A stretch of 64,000 nt of DNA, taken from positions 29,246 through 93,245 of IMG/VR virus record IMGVR_UViG_3300043395_000420, one strand, 5' to 3'. Below are positions 31,601 to 40,435 of the stretch, piece after piece (the stretch's first letter is position 1; each line of letters begins with the position of its first letter). Both the position numbers and the translations under genes were made by a program. A model generated the notes under the pieces. The model saw only the letters and a program-made list of their open reading frames with translations, was not told the DNA's origin and ran no database searches. The stretch comes from a virus.

Positions 31601-34600
31601 AATATAATGCGCATATTTATTAACAGGGTCATAATCCGGATGATGAGTTTTCATATAATCCTGAACACTTTGATTATATAACTCATTTGTTTCTTGTTCT
31701 AATCTTTTAATTTGTTCTCTGATAGGTTGCTGTTCTTCCCACGTGTATTTGCTTAATGATTCTCCTAATTCACGCGCCTTTTTCATTTTTTCCTGATAAG
31801 GTTGAGTCTTTAACCATTCAGATAAATTTTTACTAGTACCTTCTTTTTTAATTAAAAAATCAAAAGCATCTGTTGCCTGATTTGATCTTTCTGTTCTTAA
31901 TAGTTTTTTATCATATGTTAGAGGGGGAAATAATTCATCCATTTTAGCCTGTTTTACTGCCGCAAACTCATCCATAAAATCATCTAGTACATCGTCAGGT
32001 ACAAATTCACCATCAGCAACACCATATTTTTTTCTTAAATCTTTTTGTAATTTTGGAACCTCATCTAAAAATGTATTTAATCTATCATATTTTTCTTGGC
32101 TTATACTACCTCTTTCTAGATAATGTTTAAGATCGTCTCTTGTAACACCTCTTAAAGTTTCTAAACTAACTCCTCTTTCACCAGCTTTAGGTAAATATTC
32201 ATCATAGTACTCGGGTCTATTTTCAGTTATCCAGTCTTGTCTATTAGCTGATGAAAAGTTTGTAGGTCGTTTTGCTTTAACAATATAACCGTTACCATAA
32301 GTGTATCCTTCAGCTGTACGCATTGAGTTACTTGTATACAAACCTTCTAAACCCCTACCTAAGTAATGATTATCTAATGATGCTCTTCCATATCCTGTAC
32401 TTATAGGAATATGCGTTGCCATATATTCAGCTGCACCTTGAGGGTTATTTATATAATCTATACCATTTTTTTCAAAATTGTCTGTAATGTTTTTCCATAG
32501 TTCTTTACCTTTTTCAGGTCCGTATTCTCTAACTAATGCTTTTTGTAATTCATCCCAATTAGTACTTATACCTCTTACAAAAGTATTATGTCTATTCATT
32601 AAACCTCTAATAGTTCTATTAGTTAGTTCATCTGATTGTGCTATTCTTTCTAGGTTAGCAGGAAGTTCGTATCCATATTGATTTGCAAATTCTTGTAACT
32701 TTTGAAGATCTTCTAAATTTTTAGATGCATTTGCAGAAGAACTTGTCACATTTTTTAACAGGGTTTCTGTAGTAATAAATTTACCGGTTTGTTTTGCACC
32801 ACTTATAGCAGCTTTTCCTATACCTACACCAACAAAGTCTAATGCATTTAGTCCTGTTGCAATTGCTGCATCTGTAATATTTGATGTTGTAGGATTATCA
32901 ACAGCTTTAGATATTATATTATATGTATGTGGTAATTGAGTAATTCCGTATCCTGTACCTAATGCAGCTATTGTATTACCTACTGTAATTCCAGGAACTG
33001 CAGAACCTGCTACAATCATTGGTGCTTCTAATGATCCTATTACAGCTGGTGCCGCAAATGGTGCTGCTAATACTCCAGTTGCTAATGCTGACTTCTGTAC
33101 AAAATCTTTTTGATTATCAATAATGTACTGTCTAGCTTTTTCAGGAGTCATTTTTGTTACGTCCTTTTTTATCTTACCAACTATTTTTTTATCTTGCTGA
33201 TCCCATGTACGTTTATCTTTAGATAAAGTTTTAGTAGTCTGATCTACTTCAGTTTGTTGATCAGGTTTTAAAAAATGTAAAGTTCTAGTATGTGGATTAT
33301 ACCCACCTTTTCCTTCATAAACTAGTTTACGAATTTGTGCGTCATATCTATCATCTCCAGAATACATTGCACGATTATCAAACCATTCAGGATTATCTTT
33401 ATAAGTAAGAACTTGATTAGGATATGTATTAAGGTCTACTTGTCCTTTGTCTTGATATTTTACAAGTCCCCCATACTGTTTCTGAATTTTATTCTTTTCA
33501 TTGTAGTAATCTTTTTCTTCAGACTCTACAGCTCTCATAACATATTTCTTATTTACATTATCCCAGACAGCTTCATAGTTTGGTTGCTGACCTGTTCTAT
33601 TGCCATAATTAAGTTGACCAATGTTTTGAGATTTTCTAAAAGTCTTACCCAGACCTATATTAGTATCAATGTTCTTTAAACTAGGTACTGTTACTGGTAA
33701 TCTTTTAAGAGGTAATGGTTCTATCCTGTTTAATGTTTCATCATCTACTATTCCTAGTCCAATATTTGGATCAAAATTAGGATCTCCTGTCCATACTGGT
33801 ATTGTTTTAGGAGCAGCATATCTAGGACTCCATGCTCTACCATCCCAGTAAACTCCTACAGGTCTAATTTTAGGATGTACAACATCTGCTGATGTATGAT
33901 ACATAATATTATCATCAGTAAGTCCTAAAGATTTGTAATACTTAATAAGGTCTCTGTCTTCTTTTGTGACAAAGTAGTTATCAGTAAACATATCTTTTTC
34001 ATTTATAAAGTCTTTAGCCATTGGGCCGTAACTTTCTAAACCTGGAACAACTCTTGGAATTCTATTATTTTTTAAATTTTTTACACTAAAGTCTGAAATA
34101 GGTGGTGCATTTTTTATACTTTTTCTTGCAGCTGTGTATTGGTTACTAGGAGCATTTTTATTCATTAACCTATTCTGCATAACCATAGCTTGATTCAAAA
34201 TAGTACTATCTTGATATGCAGCAAATGCTTTTAAGAACTCATCTTTATCATCAATATATCGTGGTACTTGTCCTTTCTTCTGATATTTAGTAAGTCCCCC
34301 GTATTGCTTTTTAATTTTATTTTTCTCATTATAGTAATTTTGTTCTTCTGGTTCTATTTCCTGCATAGTCCATTTTTTATTTGTGTTGTCCCATACGGCT
34401 TTATAATTTGGTTGTTGACCCGTACGATTTCCATAATTTAATTGACCTATACTTTGAGAATCAAATCTACCTTTACCTAAACCTATTCTTGTATCAATTG
34501 ATCTTAACTGTGGTACAGTTACTGGTAATTTAGTTAGTGGTTTAGATTCTATTCTTTCTAATGGCGGTTCAAATACTACAGGTTGAGTTGGTTTTTTATA

Positions 34601-35137
34601 AACTGGAGCATTTGGATCAGATAAAGGTAATCCCCAACCATACCAACTACCCCTTATTGGTTCTAATTCTTCTTTATTTAAGTCTTCTAGTCTATCAAAA
34701 GCATCATGAACATTTCTGGGTACAAAACCACGTGTTGTTAGTATTTCTCTTGCTTCATTAAATCTACCAGCGTTTATTAAATCATCAATATATTTAGCAT
34801 TTTTTGCTGCAATTGCTGGACCATTGTATACAGTTAAACTATCTTGATAAGCTTGGTTTGCTATTTTAAATTCTTCAGGATCTGATATCACACGTGGTAC
34901 TTGTTTACCTTTTTGATATTTACCTAAAGGTATCTCAGTAACATACTGACCTGGGAAAGTATAATCCATACCCGGCATCATCATTTGACGGTTACCTAAG
35001 TTGTCTATGCCCATTATAGGAAATGGAACAGTATGCATAGTAATCTGATTACTAGGGATAATGTTCATTGGGTTGTATCTATCCGGACTGTTAGGTAAGT
35101 ATCCGGTATTAGTAATTCTTACTTTACGTTTATTCAT
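28649..35137 (-). CDS. 2162-aa repeat-rich internal virion protein with HExxH motif and possible ADP-ribosyltransferase region
   Basis: Starts at ATG 35137, overlapping the upstream stop by one base. The first 600 residues contain repeated units ending in QYGGLTKYQKKGQV or QYGGLVKYQDKGQV. A hydrophobic stretch at about 682-732 (Ala/Gly/Pro-rich) could insert into membrane. Residues 850-1010 resemble an ADP-ribosyltransferase: FVRGIS with Arg855, then GLYTSNSMRTAEGYTYGNGY near 930-950. A second repeat pair (EYKTPTGxSxYLDP) lies at about 1260-1310 and 1935-1990. A long coiled coil precedes HEINH at 1741-1745, a zinc-peptidase motif. Near the C-terminus NFRHPLAG, GVGHELG and FNNAYGA resemble a His-rich phage/toxin-associated domain pattern. 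It ends KKVKIKSLPRKNK. Modular layout and position among cargo genes suggest an ejected effector protein. The peptidase motif is clear; the transferase is tentative. Confidence 0.65.
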   Translation of the reverse strand: MNKRKVRITNTGYLPNSPDRYNPMNIIPSNQITMHTVPFPIMGIDNLGNRQMMMPGMDYTFPGQYVTEIPLGKYQKGKQVPRVISDPEEFKIANQAYQDSLTVYNGPAIAAKNAKYIDDLINAGRFNEAREILTTRGFVPRNVHDAFDRLEDLNKEELEPIRGSWYGWGLPLSDPNAPVYKKPTQPVVFEPPLERIESKPLTKLPVTVPQLRSIDTRIGLGKGRFDSQSIGQLNYGNRTGQQPNYKAVWDNTNKKWTMQEIEPEEQNYYNEKNKIKKQYGGLTKYQKKGQVPRYIDDKDEFLKAFAAYQDSTILNQAMVMQNRLMNKNAPSNQYTAARKSIKNAPPISDFSVKNLKNNRIPRVVPGLESYGPMAKDFINEKDMFTDNYFVTKEDRDLIKYYKSLGLTDDNIMYHTSADVVHPKIRPVGVYWDGRAWSPRYAAPKTIPVWTGDPNFDPNIGLGIVDDETLNRIEPLPLKRLPVTVPSLKNIDTNIGLGKTFRKSQNIGQLNYGNRTGQQPNYEAVWDNVNKKYVMRAVESEEKDYYNEKNKIQKQYGGLVKYQDKGQVDLNTYPNQVLTYKDNPEWFDNRAMYSGDDRYDAQIRKLVYEGKGGYNPHTRTLHFLKPDQQTEVDQTTKTLSKDKRTWDQQDKKIVGKIKKDVTKMTPEKARQYIIDNQKDFVQKSALATGVLAAPFAAPAVIGSLEAPMIVAGSAVPGITVGNTIAALGTGYGITQLPHTYNIISKAVDNPTTSNITDAAIATGLNALDFVGVGIGKAAISGAKQTGKFITTETLLKNVTSSSANASKNLEDLQKLQEFANQYGYELPANLERIAQSDELTNRTIRGLMNRHNTFVRGISTNWDELQKALVREYGPEKGKELWKNITDNFEKNGIDYINNPQGAAEYMATHIPISTGYGRASLDNHYLGRGLEGLYTSNSMRTAEGYTYGNGYIVKAKRPTNFSSANRQDWITENRPEYYDEYLPKAGERGVSLETLRGVTRDDLKHYLERGSISQEKYDRLNTFLDEVPKLQKDLRKKYGVADGEFVPDDVLDDFMDEFAAVKQAKMDELFPPLTYDKKLLRTERSNQATDAFDFLIKKEGTSKNLSEWLKTQPYQEKMKKARELGESLSKYTWEEQQPIREQIKRLEQETNELYNQSVQDYMKTHHPDYDPVNKYAHYIHLGTPGEKALEPIRSWRITPEKWENRSRGHQNLYTKGLSAMETGGGIYLGKYMFRNGGLVKMQGDDSPSQVSPKGKGWREYKTPTGQSLYLDPRFKNQRYYVDEKGNAITPDQNMSLFDVQDNIWESGTSMAPLVIDTKKEDFEKYLADQQGTLKPAPEGFERLKHQFIYAMDQPLDALGSLIQRGYIPQGNLSGNYPTSSPMSDIIGAFNPASVLMDIGRVGRDLGEKETYTTWGGAGEAGLNIAGFLPFGSIAKKVSKNIPSKVYNNRTIDEFFKENKIGKSLDEIELEGLQDLERQKVSIDRVPESGYSKSFTRADQQKAFDEATEFDKLWTYSKQGLEDYEKIKPEIQKLKDAKAIKDKEYYDKVAELDKRSNEIELELASDTEGKNLARLTDEKEALERQENTLWLTTFNEKAELDKAIDDLKNSISIYDPEFERKALELKKANNDYDIDKLQVVLPNDERNKLVYFNEDDPSFQNLLELEKLFLRQNIDDIGGVRLNNSTITLGTRKKPIITTHIKKEKLPWSWSNPFKTKTKKSLVDLEQNMLVNPTEVGGVGIHEINHDRQLINNWIDAVQHHDPNYAYYVNHDKNDLAKMFKSIMVEPTAPDNGKYTYQTWLSGLGELHSELGKARLKTAKDMMKDHGISMEEAVKILKQDRDDFTDYLIEEGNLNKHFKPETSLAEKRAAIKILPVAVPAIGAGYLGSKLYESQTDKPAVNKQFVSFKNGGSYLGQYEFKNGGLVRMQDGGAKGKEYKTPTGESIYLDPNFKTYARYIDSKGNVIPNTELQKFSMIYNPENDIWESTHSERSLPVIETRMSYEDRLNKSLGDPMGKAAREAEEGIEPGEDPVDNFRHPLAGMYTQQAIAKKTGNIPVISPALGWLGANAMGVGHELGTIFNDNRPLKYKGREALEDIFNNAYGATIGLLPIPNKSKEEILYKTSAKNMIPDGISNPDGRDFYFKKNGGAIKKVKIKSLPRKNK
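29180..29336 (-). repeat. In-frame repeat B, copy 2, in the 2162-aa gene
   Basis: Encodes EYKTPTGESIYLDPNFK followed by RYIDSKGNVI and ending NDIWEST, matching the copy at about 31219-31365. It is preceded by FKNGGLVRMQDGG, as copy 1 is preceded by FRNGGLVKMQ. Confidence 0.75.
31219..31365 (-). repeat. In-frame repeat B, copy 1, in the 2162-aa gene
   Basis: Encodes EYKTPTGQSLYLDPRFK followed by YYVDEKGNAI and ending DNIWESG. The same arrangement recurs near 29180-29336. Each copy follows a GGLVKMQ or GGLVRMQ motif, so the repeat is a complete module including its leader motif. Confidence 0.75.
33430..34920 (-). repeat. In-frame long repeats in the N-terminal part of the 2162-aa gene
   Basis: Two long units are plain at protein level: about 34210-34575 (PVTVPQLRSIDTRIGLGK ... 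IGQLNYGNRTGQQPNY ... QYGGLTKYQKKGQVPR) and about 33430-33730 (PVTVPSLKNIDTNIGLGK ... IGQLNYGNRTGQQPNY ... QYGGLVKYQDKGQV). A partial third unit near 34840-34920 has KYQKGKQVPR then AYQDS, matching the end of the first long unit. This points to duplication inside the gene. Boundaries are approximate. Confidence 0.8.
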
Positions 35138-38100
35138 TATCGTGGAGATTGCTGATTCTTGTTATTAGCTAATTTAAACAACATTTTCACGTTTCCTGAT
35201 ATGTTTCTGTATAAAAGTACGTGAGATGTATAGTGTCTAAACTTCTTACGTTCAAATGGTAGTTTCTGATAGTTTAGATTATTAGGATTAAGTTTACGTT
35301 TAAACCCGTTAAGTTCTGTATCCCATATTGTTTGTTGTACATTAGGATAGGTATATTCTCCGCGGTCTTTGGTAATATCCCAGAACTGATTAAACCTATA
35401 CTTCTGTTCTACCTTAGTGTATAATACATCAATGCTATCCAGATTTATTTTAGGATAGGTTAGTTCTAAAAGAGGATCTCTTCTTGGTTGTAGGTTAAGA
35501 TTTAATACCCCGGATACCTGTTCTGTATTATGTACAACTGCCCTATCAAAGTTAAAATCTAATACATGATAAGTATCAATACCATCAATGTCATATGTAT
35601 AACATTCTAGATCATACTCAATTGATTTTAAAGTGTTTACTATTTGACCGGTTTGTGCAATATATTCTATTTCAAATGGATAGTCTACACCGTAGTAGTT
35701 TGCAAATAGTTGAGTATTATCATTATGTCTCCAGATTGTACCTTTACCATCTAAAGTTTTTGTAGTTAAAAAATGTAACTTACTTGATAGGGTCAGTTCT
35801 GGTTGCCAGTCATGAAAGGATATCCATAATTGATTTTTAGGGTCATAACTAACTGTCCAACTTGTATTCTCAAAATAAACGGGGTCTCCTAGTTTGATAG
35901 TTATATTACCATAGTTAAATAAGTTATCATTACCTGTATATGTAACAAGACCTTTATACTCAGCTTTTAATCTATAGTCTGTTTTACAAAAGTATAATAG
36001 TAAGTCTGTGTTATCATATGTAGTTTGACAACCTACACCAACTATAGTATTATCTATTAGTTTAAAATCGGGAAAGTCTTCTAAAATAGTAAATGGTAAA
36101 TATCTATTAAACCACCAACGCATACCTGACGCGGATATTTCTTCTAATCCTTTTCCGGTTATACCAAATACTTTACCTTGAGCCTGACTCATAAAGTATA
36201 TACCAATAGGTGTATTTACAATAGAGTTTCTATTTTGACATGACCCATGTTGATATTCTTGGTCTGCATTAGTAAGAGATTGTTGAGCCTGTGAAAATAA
36301 ACCACCGTCTCCTAATGTAATTTTTGTACCAAGATCGGTTTGAAGAGTATCTACTCCCTGAAACATTAAGGGAGCATCATTTTCAAATAGTATAGTTATA
36401 CCGTTCTTATTGATAGGTTTAGCACCAGTAATACGGGAAGTAAAATCTCTATAGTTATTTACTAAGTATATAAACCAAAAATCTTTAATAGCTTCTTTCT
36501 GTTGAGCTAAAGAATATATTAATCTATTAGGTTGATATGTATAACAGGTTTCTGCTTTTAATGGATCATAGTATCTGGGTTGTAAATATCCCCACGTTGT
36601 GTTATTACTAAATACCTTAGAGTTACTTAATGATAAATCATACTTGTAAAAGTTTCCTTCTTTGATATAAAGAGGATTAAATAAACCTTCTAAATTAGTA
36701 TAAGAATAGGGATCATAATGATATTCTCTTTCTTGTATACCTCTGTCTCTTAAATCTACGTTTATTTCTGATTCAACAAAAAAGTCTCTTACACCAGATT
36801 GAAACAAATACATGTAACAATCTTTTTTATCAAATCTGATACTATCTACAAAACTTGCTAAGGTTTGTAAAGGATTAGTAGGAAATATATTTATAATGTC
36901 TTGAGTAATGGTACCAATACCATTTACTACATCATTAATAGATGTGGCTACTCCAGTTAAAACATCTTGTATTAATTGTATTGTGTCGTTTGTTGCATTT
37001 CCTAAACCAAATAGGTTTGCGTAATTAGTACTTGAGAAATAATCATTATCAAGATTAAACTGATTAGAAGGAAGTCCATCGAGTACATCAAAAAAGTCAA
37101 ACGTAATAAGATTACTTATGGCTGTTTGTAGAAATGAATTTGTGTCAAACTTAGTAAAGTCTGCCCAAAACCTAGGATTATTAATCATAGTCTTGAATCT
37201 ATAATCCATCTCTGTGCCATCTGGCATATTCATTAACCAATCATAGAAATAGAAGAAAGTATTTTTTTCGGTATATCTACCAATATAAATATCTCCGCCA
37301 TATATAATCGGAGAACTCATTGTAAATGAAGAACTTGTAATGCTGTTATTATTATTAACAATATGACAACTTCCTGTAGGTACCTGTATTATAGAATCTA
37401 ACTGACCGTACTGATTTCTAATTCTTTGTTTTAAACCTCCATAGTAACTTACTGCAGTGGTATTAAACTCATCAAAGTTATGTCCTCTATTACCATTGTA
37501 GTCGAACCATAAATTAGTTATGTTACTATAGTTTGGAAGTAGTCCGTTATTTCTTGCAGAACTTACTACTTGTGTACTATTATCTGTAACATAGCCAGGA
37601 TCTACTAATTCTGCTCTAGGATTAGCCGTACTTATACTTCTTAAACTTAAAGCAACTGTTTTATTTCGGTAAGCATTATTAATACGTTTTTCGTCAAATT
37701 CTTGTAGTTGATCTGATAAGTATACAGCATCTTTTAAATATCTTCTAGTATTTGCTAAACTAAGTCTAGCATTACCTTGATTATGCTGATGTAAGTTTCC
37801 ATGAGATATATAACTTGTAGCAAACTGTCTATACTTCATAGTAGATCTTATTAGATCTAATGCAGCATCGGTTCCTTGTGTCATGTAATAAGTATACGTA
37901 ACTAATCCACCAAATGCTTTTACTATAGGAGGCATCATACCAAACTCACTTTGCTCATAACTAAAGTCCTGGGTATAGCCCTGTCCTCCTGCTATAGTCA
38001 TGTTAAGTGTATCATTTAAAGTGAGTAACCCTGATAAAAGCATGTTTGATATATCCAGTCCAACTGCAGTTCCTCCAACATTACCTACTGTATTTTCAGT

Positions 38101-40434
38101 AATATTTTGAACTTGTGATAATGCTGTAGCAACTTGAGCAATTAACGGAGAACTTATAGCAGCGGGGACACCACTTATATTCTGACCAGAGTTAAACATA
38201 CTAGATGTATTAATAACTTTAGTTTCTTTACCGCGTACAGCTAGCGCGGCAGAACCCATACCAATACATAACGCTATCATAAATGATAAGTCAGTAGGTA
38301 ACTTTTCTTTAGGATGACCTTCTACTTCTTGAAAATTTCCTCTTACGTTAGAAGTAGAACCTACTTCTCCATATAGTCTTAATTCTTCTGCTGCTAAAAA
38401 AGGTCTAGTAAAAGAGGTATCAGGAGAATGAAATGTAAAATAACTTCTAGAATACTCTCTAGCAAAATACAACGGTTGATTCCATTTATTATCTTCCGAA
38501 TCAAATGTCATATCAGCATTCCATGCTATTGTGGTTAATGACGGATCAGGCTGTAAAGAATTATAAGGATAGTTTTGATATAATATCTGTTCTTCTTCAG
38601 GAGTCTCATAGGCACGCATATTATTAATAATACCTTTAGCAATAACTGTACGATTACCTTGTCGTGAACTTCTTAGTATTTCATAGCCTACTATACCAGG
38701 TATTACATTACCATTATTATCTACAGGAGCTTTAATATTATTAAACCTTACACCTAGTATACGAATAGCATCTGGATTGTTTCTCCCTCCTTTAGTTCTA
38801 ACTCTAGAGTAGTTGATTGGATCACCGTCGTTAATACGCGTAGTATTAAGAATATCTGCAGGCATCTTATGATGTCTAATGGGCTTACCACATAGATCAT
38901 GATTAGAGTTTCCAGATGCTGACCAAGGATGACTACTAGCATTCCATATATCAGGTTTATTACTAGGATAAAGTTCAGTTGATTCCCAGTAACCCATTTT
39001 ACCATATGCTACAACTTTACCGGGTATAACTGTTCCGTTATTTAATAAACTTGTAGGAGATGTTACATATGCTGTATTAATCATTTCCCAAATCTTTGGA
39101 GCTGTATAAGGACCTCCGTCAAAATTAGATGCTGCTAAATCAACGTTATCATTAGTATTAAGATTAGGTGTTGCTAACCATTGTCCATTAGGTTGTATTT
39201 CTCTATTAAGTTCAGCAGGTCTACCGGGAATATGATATGAACTAGATCTATCTCCTGTATCATATACCCATCTTATAAAAAACGCGTATTGTTCATCTCT
39301 CATGTAACCTGTATCAGAACCTCCTCTTCTGTAGTAGTCGGGTCTCTGTTCTACCATCACCCATTCTGTATCTATTTGATTAGCAAGAGGTTGGTAATTA
39401 AAATCTAGTCTGCTGTATGGAGCAACACGAATTGCATACTCTCCATTTCTGTATATAGCATCTGATTTTTCATAAACAGGAGTTACTAAGGGTATAAATT
39501 TTAAAGGTACACTTTCTAATGCTAAATTTATATTATCTAAAAATATTTCTACAGCATTACCTTGAGTATTATAATATCCTATTTTTTTAGCAACAGCTTG
39601 CTGATTTGTAATTGTTACAACAACTAATTCAAATTCTTCAAAAGTAGTAGTTTCTAAATTAGATACTTTTATTAATAAAGAACAAGATTCATTTTGATAA
39701 TCAAATAAAGGTTGAATATTACTAGGAGGAAAATAGTCAGTTACTCGTTGCCCGTTAATCGAATATGCAACTAGTGCATAATAAGAACCGTTTAATAGAG
39801 TTCCTCCAGCAGCACCTTTTTCTGCAGAAACAGAAGGAATATTCATTAACCTAGATAATCTAAGTTGTTCACAGTCTAACTGATAAGGTTGTATAAATTC
39901 GCACTCTTGACAAGTACTTTTTATGAGAGGAAGTTCACAAACATATGGTACACCAGGCCATGGATCATTATAAGGAGCATTTCTTATATCTCCAACATTT
40001 AATGTTCTATCTGGATTTAAACCATCTGCCCAATAAACTTGCCATGAACAATCAAAGTTTTGTTTAGATATCCCTGTTATAATATGAGTTCTATTAAAAT
40101 TTAAACAACTTGCATTTACTATTTTACTATAAGTACATGTACCCTCTTCAAAAAAACCTATTTCGGAATTTATATCATCTGTGGAATATACTACCCATTG
40201 ATCTCCTTGAAGATTAATAGCACCAATTACTGTATAAGGAGCCTGTGTACATTTAATATTTGCAGGTTCATTACCTATAAGACCCACACCTCCTCCAACA
40301 GTATTATTAATTGCATTTCTTGCATGTGACCATGTACCTTCTGGATAGAAAGCATCATCATAGTCTTTTAATAATCCTTTATTAAATGATTCAGTTTCAG
40401 CACTATTAGTAGATTGGGGAGAATTTTTAGCCAT
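35137..40434 (-). CDS. 1765-aa crAss-like tail/muzzle or stabilisation-type structural protein
   Basis: The N-terminus (ESFNKGLLKDYDDAFYPEGT, then WSHARNAINN and GLIGNEPANIKC) matches the opening pattern of large tail or stabilisation proteins found in crAss-like phages, where a comparable protein forms the muzzle at the tail tip. The chain is rich in Asn, Tyr and Thr and looks beta-rich throughout, with a short helical hydrophobic region near residues 715-870 (MIALCIGMGSAALAV). No enzymatic motif is seen. It lies downstream of three small head-tail interface candidates and directly upstream of the cargo genes, which suits a channel or tip component. Structural class is fairly sure; the exact name is not. 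Confidence 0.6.
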   Translation of the reverse strand: MAKNSPQSTNSAETESFNKGLLKDYDDAFYPEGTWSHARNAINNTVGGGVGLIGNEPANIKCTQAPYTVIGAINLQGDQWVVYSTDDINSEIGFFEEGTCTYSKIVNASCLNFNRTHIITGISKQNFDCSWQVYWADGLNPDRTLNVGDIRNAPYNDPWPGVPYVCELPLIKSTCQECEFIQPYQLDCEQLRLSRLMNIPSVSAEKGAAGGTLLNGSYYALVAYSINGQRVTDYFPPSNIQPLFDYQNESCSLLIKVSNLETTTFEEFELVVVTITNQQAVAKKIGYYNTQGNAVEIFLDNINLALESVPLKFIPLVTPVYEKSDAIYRNGEYAIRVAPYSRLDFNYQPLANQIDTEWVMVEQRPDYYRRGGSDTGYMRDEQYAFFIRWVYDTGDRSSSYHIPGRPAELNREIQPNGQWLATPNLNTNDNVDLAASNFDGGPYTAPKIWEMINTAYVTSPTSLLNNGTVIPGKVVAYGKMGYWESTELYPSNKPDIWNASSHPWSASGNSNHDLCGKPIRHHKMPADILNTTRINDGDPINYSRVRTKGGRNNPDAIRILGVRFNNIKAPVDNNGNVIPGIVGYEILRSSRQGNRTVIAKGIINNMRAYETPEEEQILYQNYPYNSLQPDPSLTTIAWNADMTFDSEDNKWNQPLYFAREYSRSYFTFHSPDTSFTRPFLAAEELRLYGEVGSTSNVRGNFQEVEGHPKEKLPTDLSFMIALCIGMGSAALAVRGKETKVINTSSMFNSGQNISGVPAAISSPLIAQVATALSQVQNITENTVGNVGGTAVGLDISNMLLSGLLTLNDTLNMTIAGGQGYTQDFSYEQSEFGMMPPIVKAFGGLVTYTYYMTQGTDAALDLIRSTMKYRQFATSYISHGNLHQHNQGNARLSLANTRRYLKDAVYLSDQLQEFDEKRINNAYRNKTVALSLRSISTANPRAELVDPGYVTDNSTQVVSSARNNGLLPNYSNITNLWFDYNGNRGHNFDEFNTTAVSYYGGLKQRIRNQYGQLDSIIQVPTGSCHIVNNNNSITSSSFTMSSPIIYGGDIYIGRYTEKNTFFYFYDWLMNMPDGTEMDYRFKTMINNPRFWADFTKFDTNSFLQTAISNLITFDFFDVLDGLPSNQFNLDNDYFSSTNYANLFGLGNATNDTIQLIQDVLTGVATSINDVVNGIGTITQDIINIFPTNPLQTLASFVDSIRFDKKDCYMYLFQSGVRDFFVESEINVDLRDRGIQEREYHYDPYSYTNLEGLFNPLYIKEGNFYKYDLSLSNSKVFSNNTTWGYLQPRYYDPLKAETCYTYQPNRLIYSLAQQKEAIKDFWFIYLVNNYRDFTSRITGAKPINKNGITILFENDAPLMFQGVDTLQTDLGTKITLGDGGLFSQAQQSLTNADQEYQHGSCQNRNSIVNTPIGIYFMSQAQGKVFGITGKGLEEISASGMRWWFNRYLPFTILEDFPDFKLIDNTIVGVGCQTTYDNTDLLLYFCKTDYRLKAEYKGLVTYTGNDNLFNYGNITIKLGDPVYFENTSWTVSYDPKNQLWISFHDWQPELTLSSKLHFLTTKTLDGKGTIWRHNDNTQLFANYYGVDYPFEIEYIAQTGQIVNTLKSIEYDLECYTYDIDGIDTYHVLDFNFDRAVVHNTEQVSGVLNLNLQPRRDPLLELTYPKINLDSIDVLYTKVEQKYRFNQFWDITKDRGEYTYPNVQQTIWDTELNGFKRKLNPNNLNYQKLPFERKKFRHYTSHVLLYRNISGNVKMLFKLANNKNQQSPR

Positions 40435-40435
40435 A

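Noticed and set aside
33430-34575. Reading the long repeats in the 2162-aa gene as a mobile element
   Set aside because: They are in frame, keep protein-level similarity and lack terminal inverted repeats or a transposase, so duplication inside the gene is the simpler reading.
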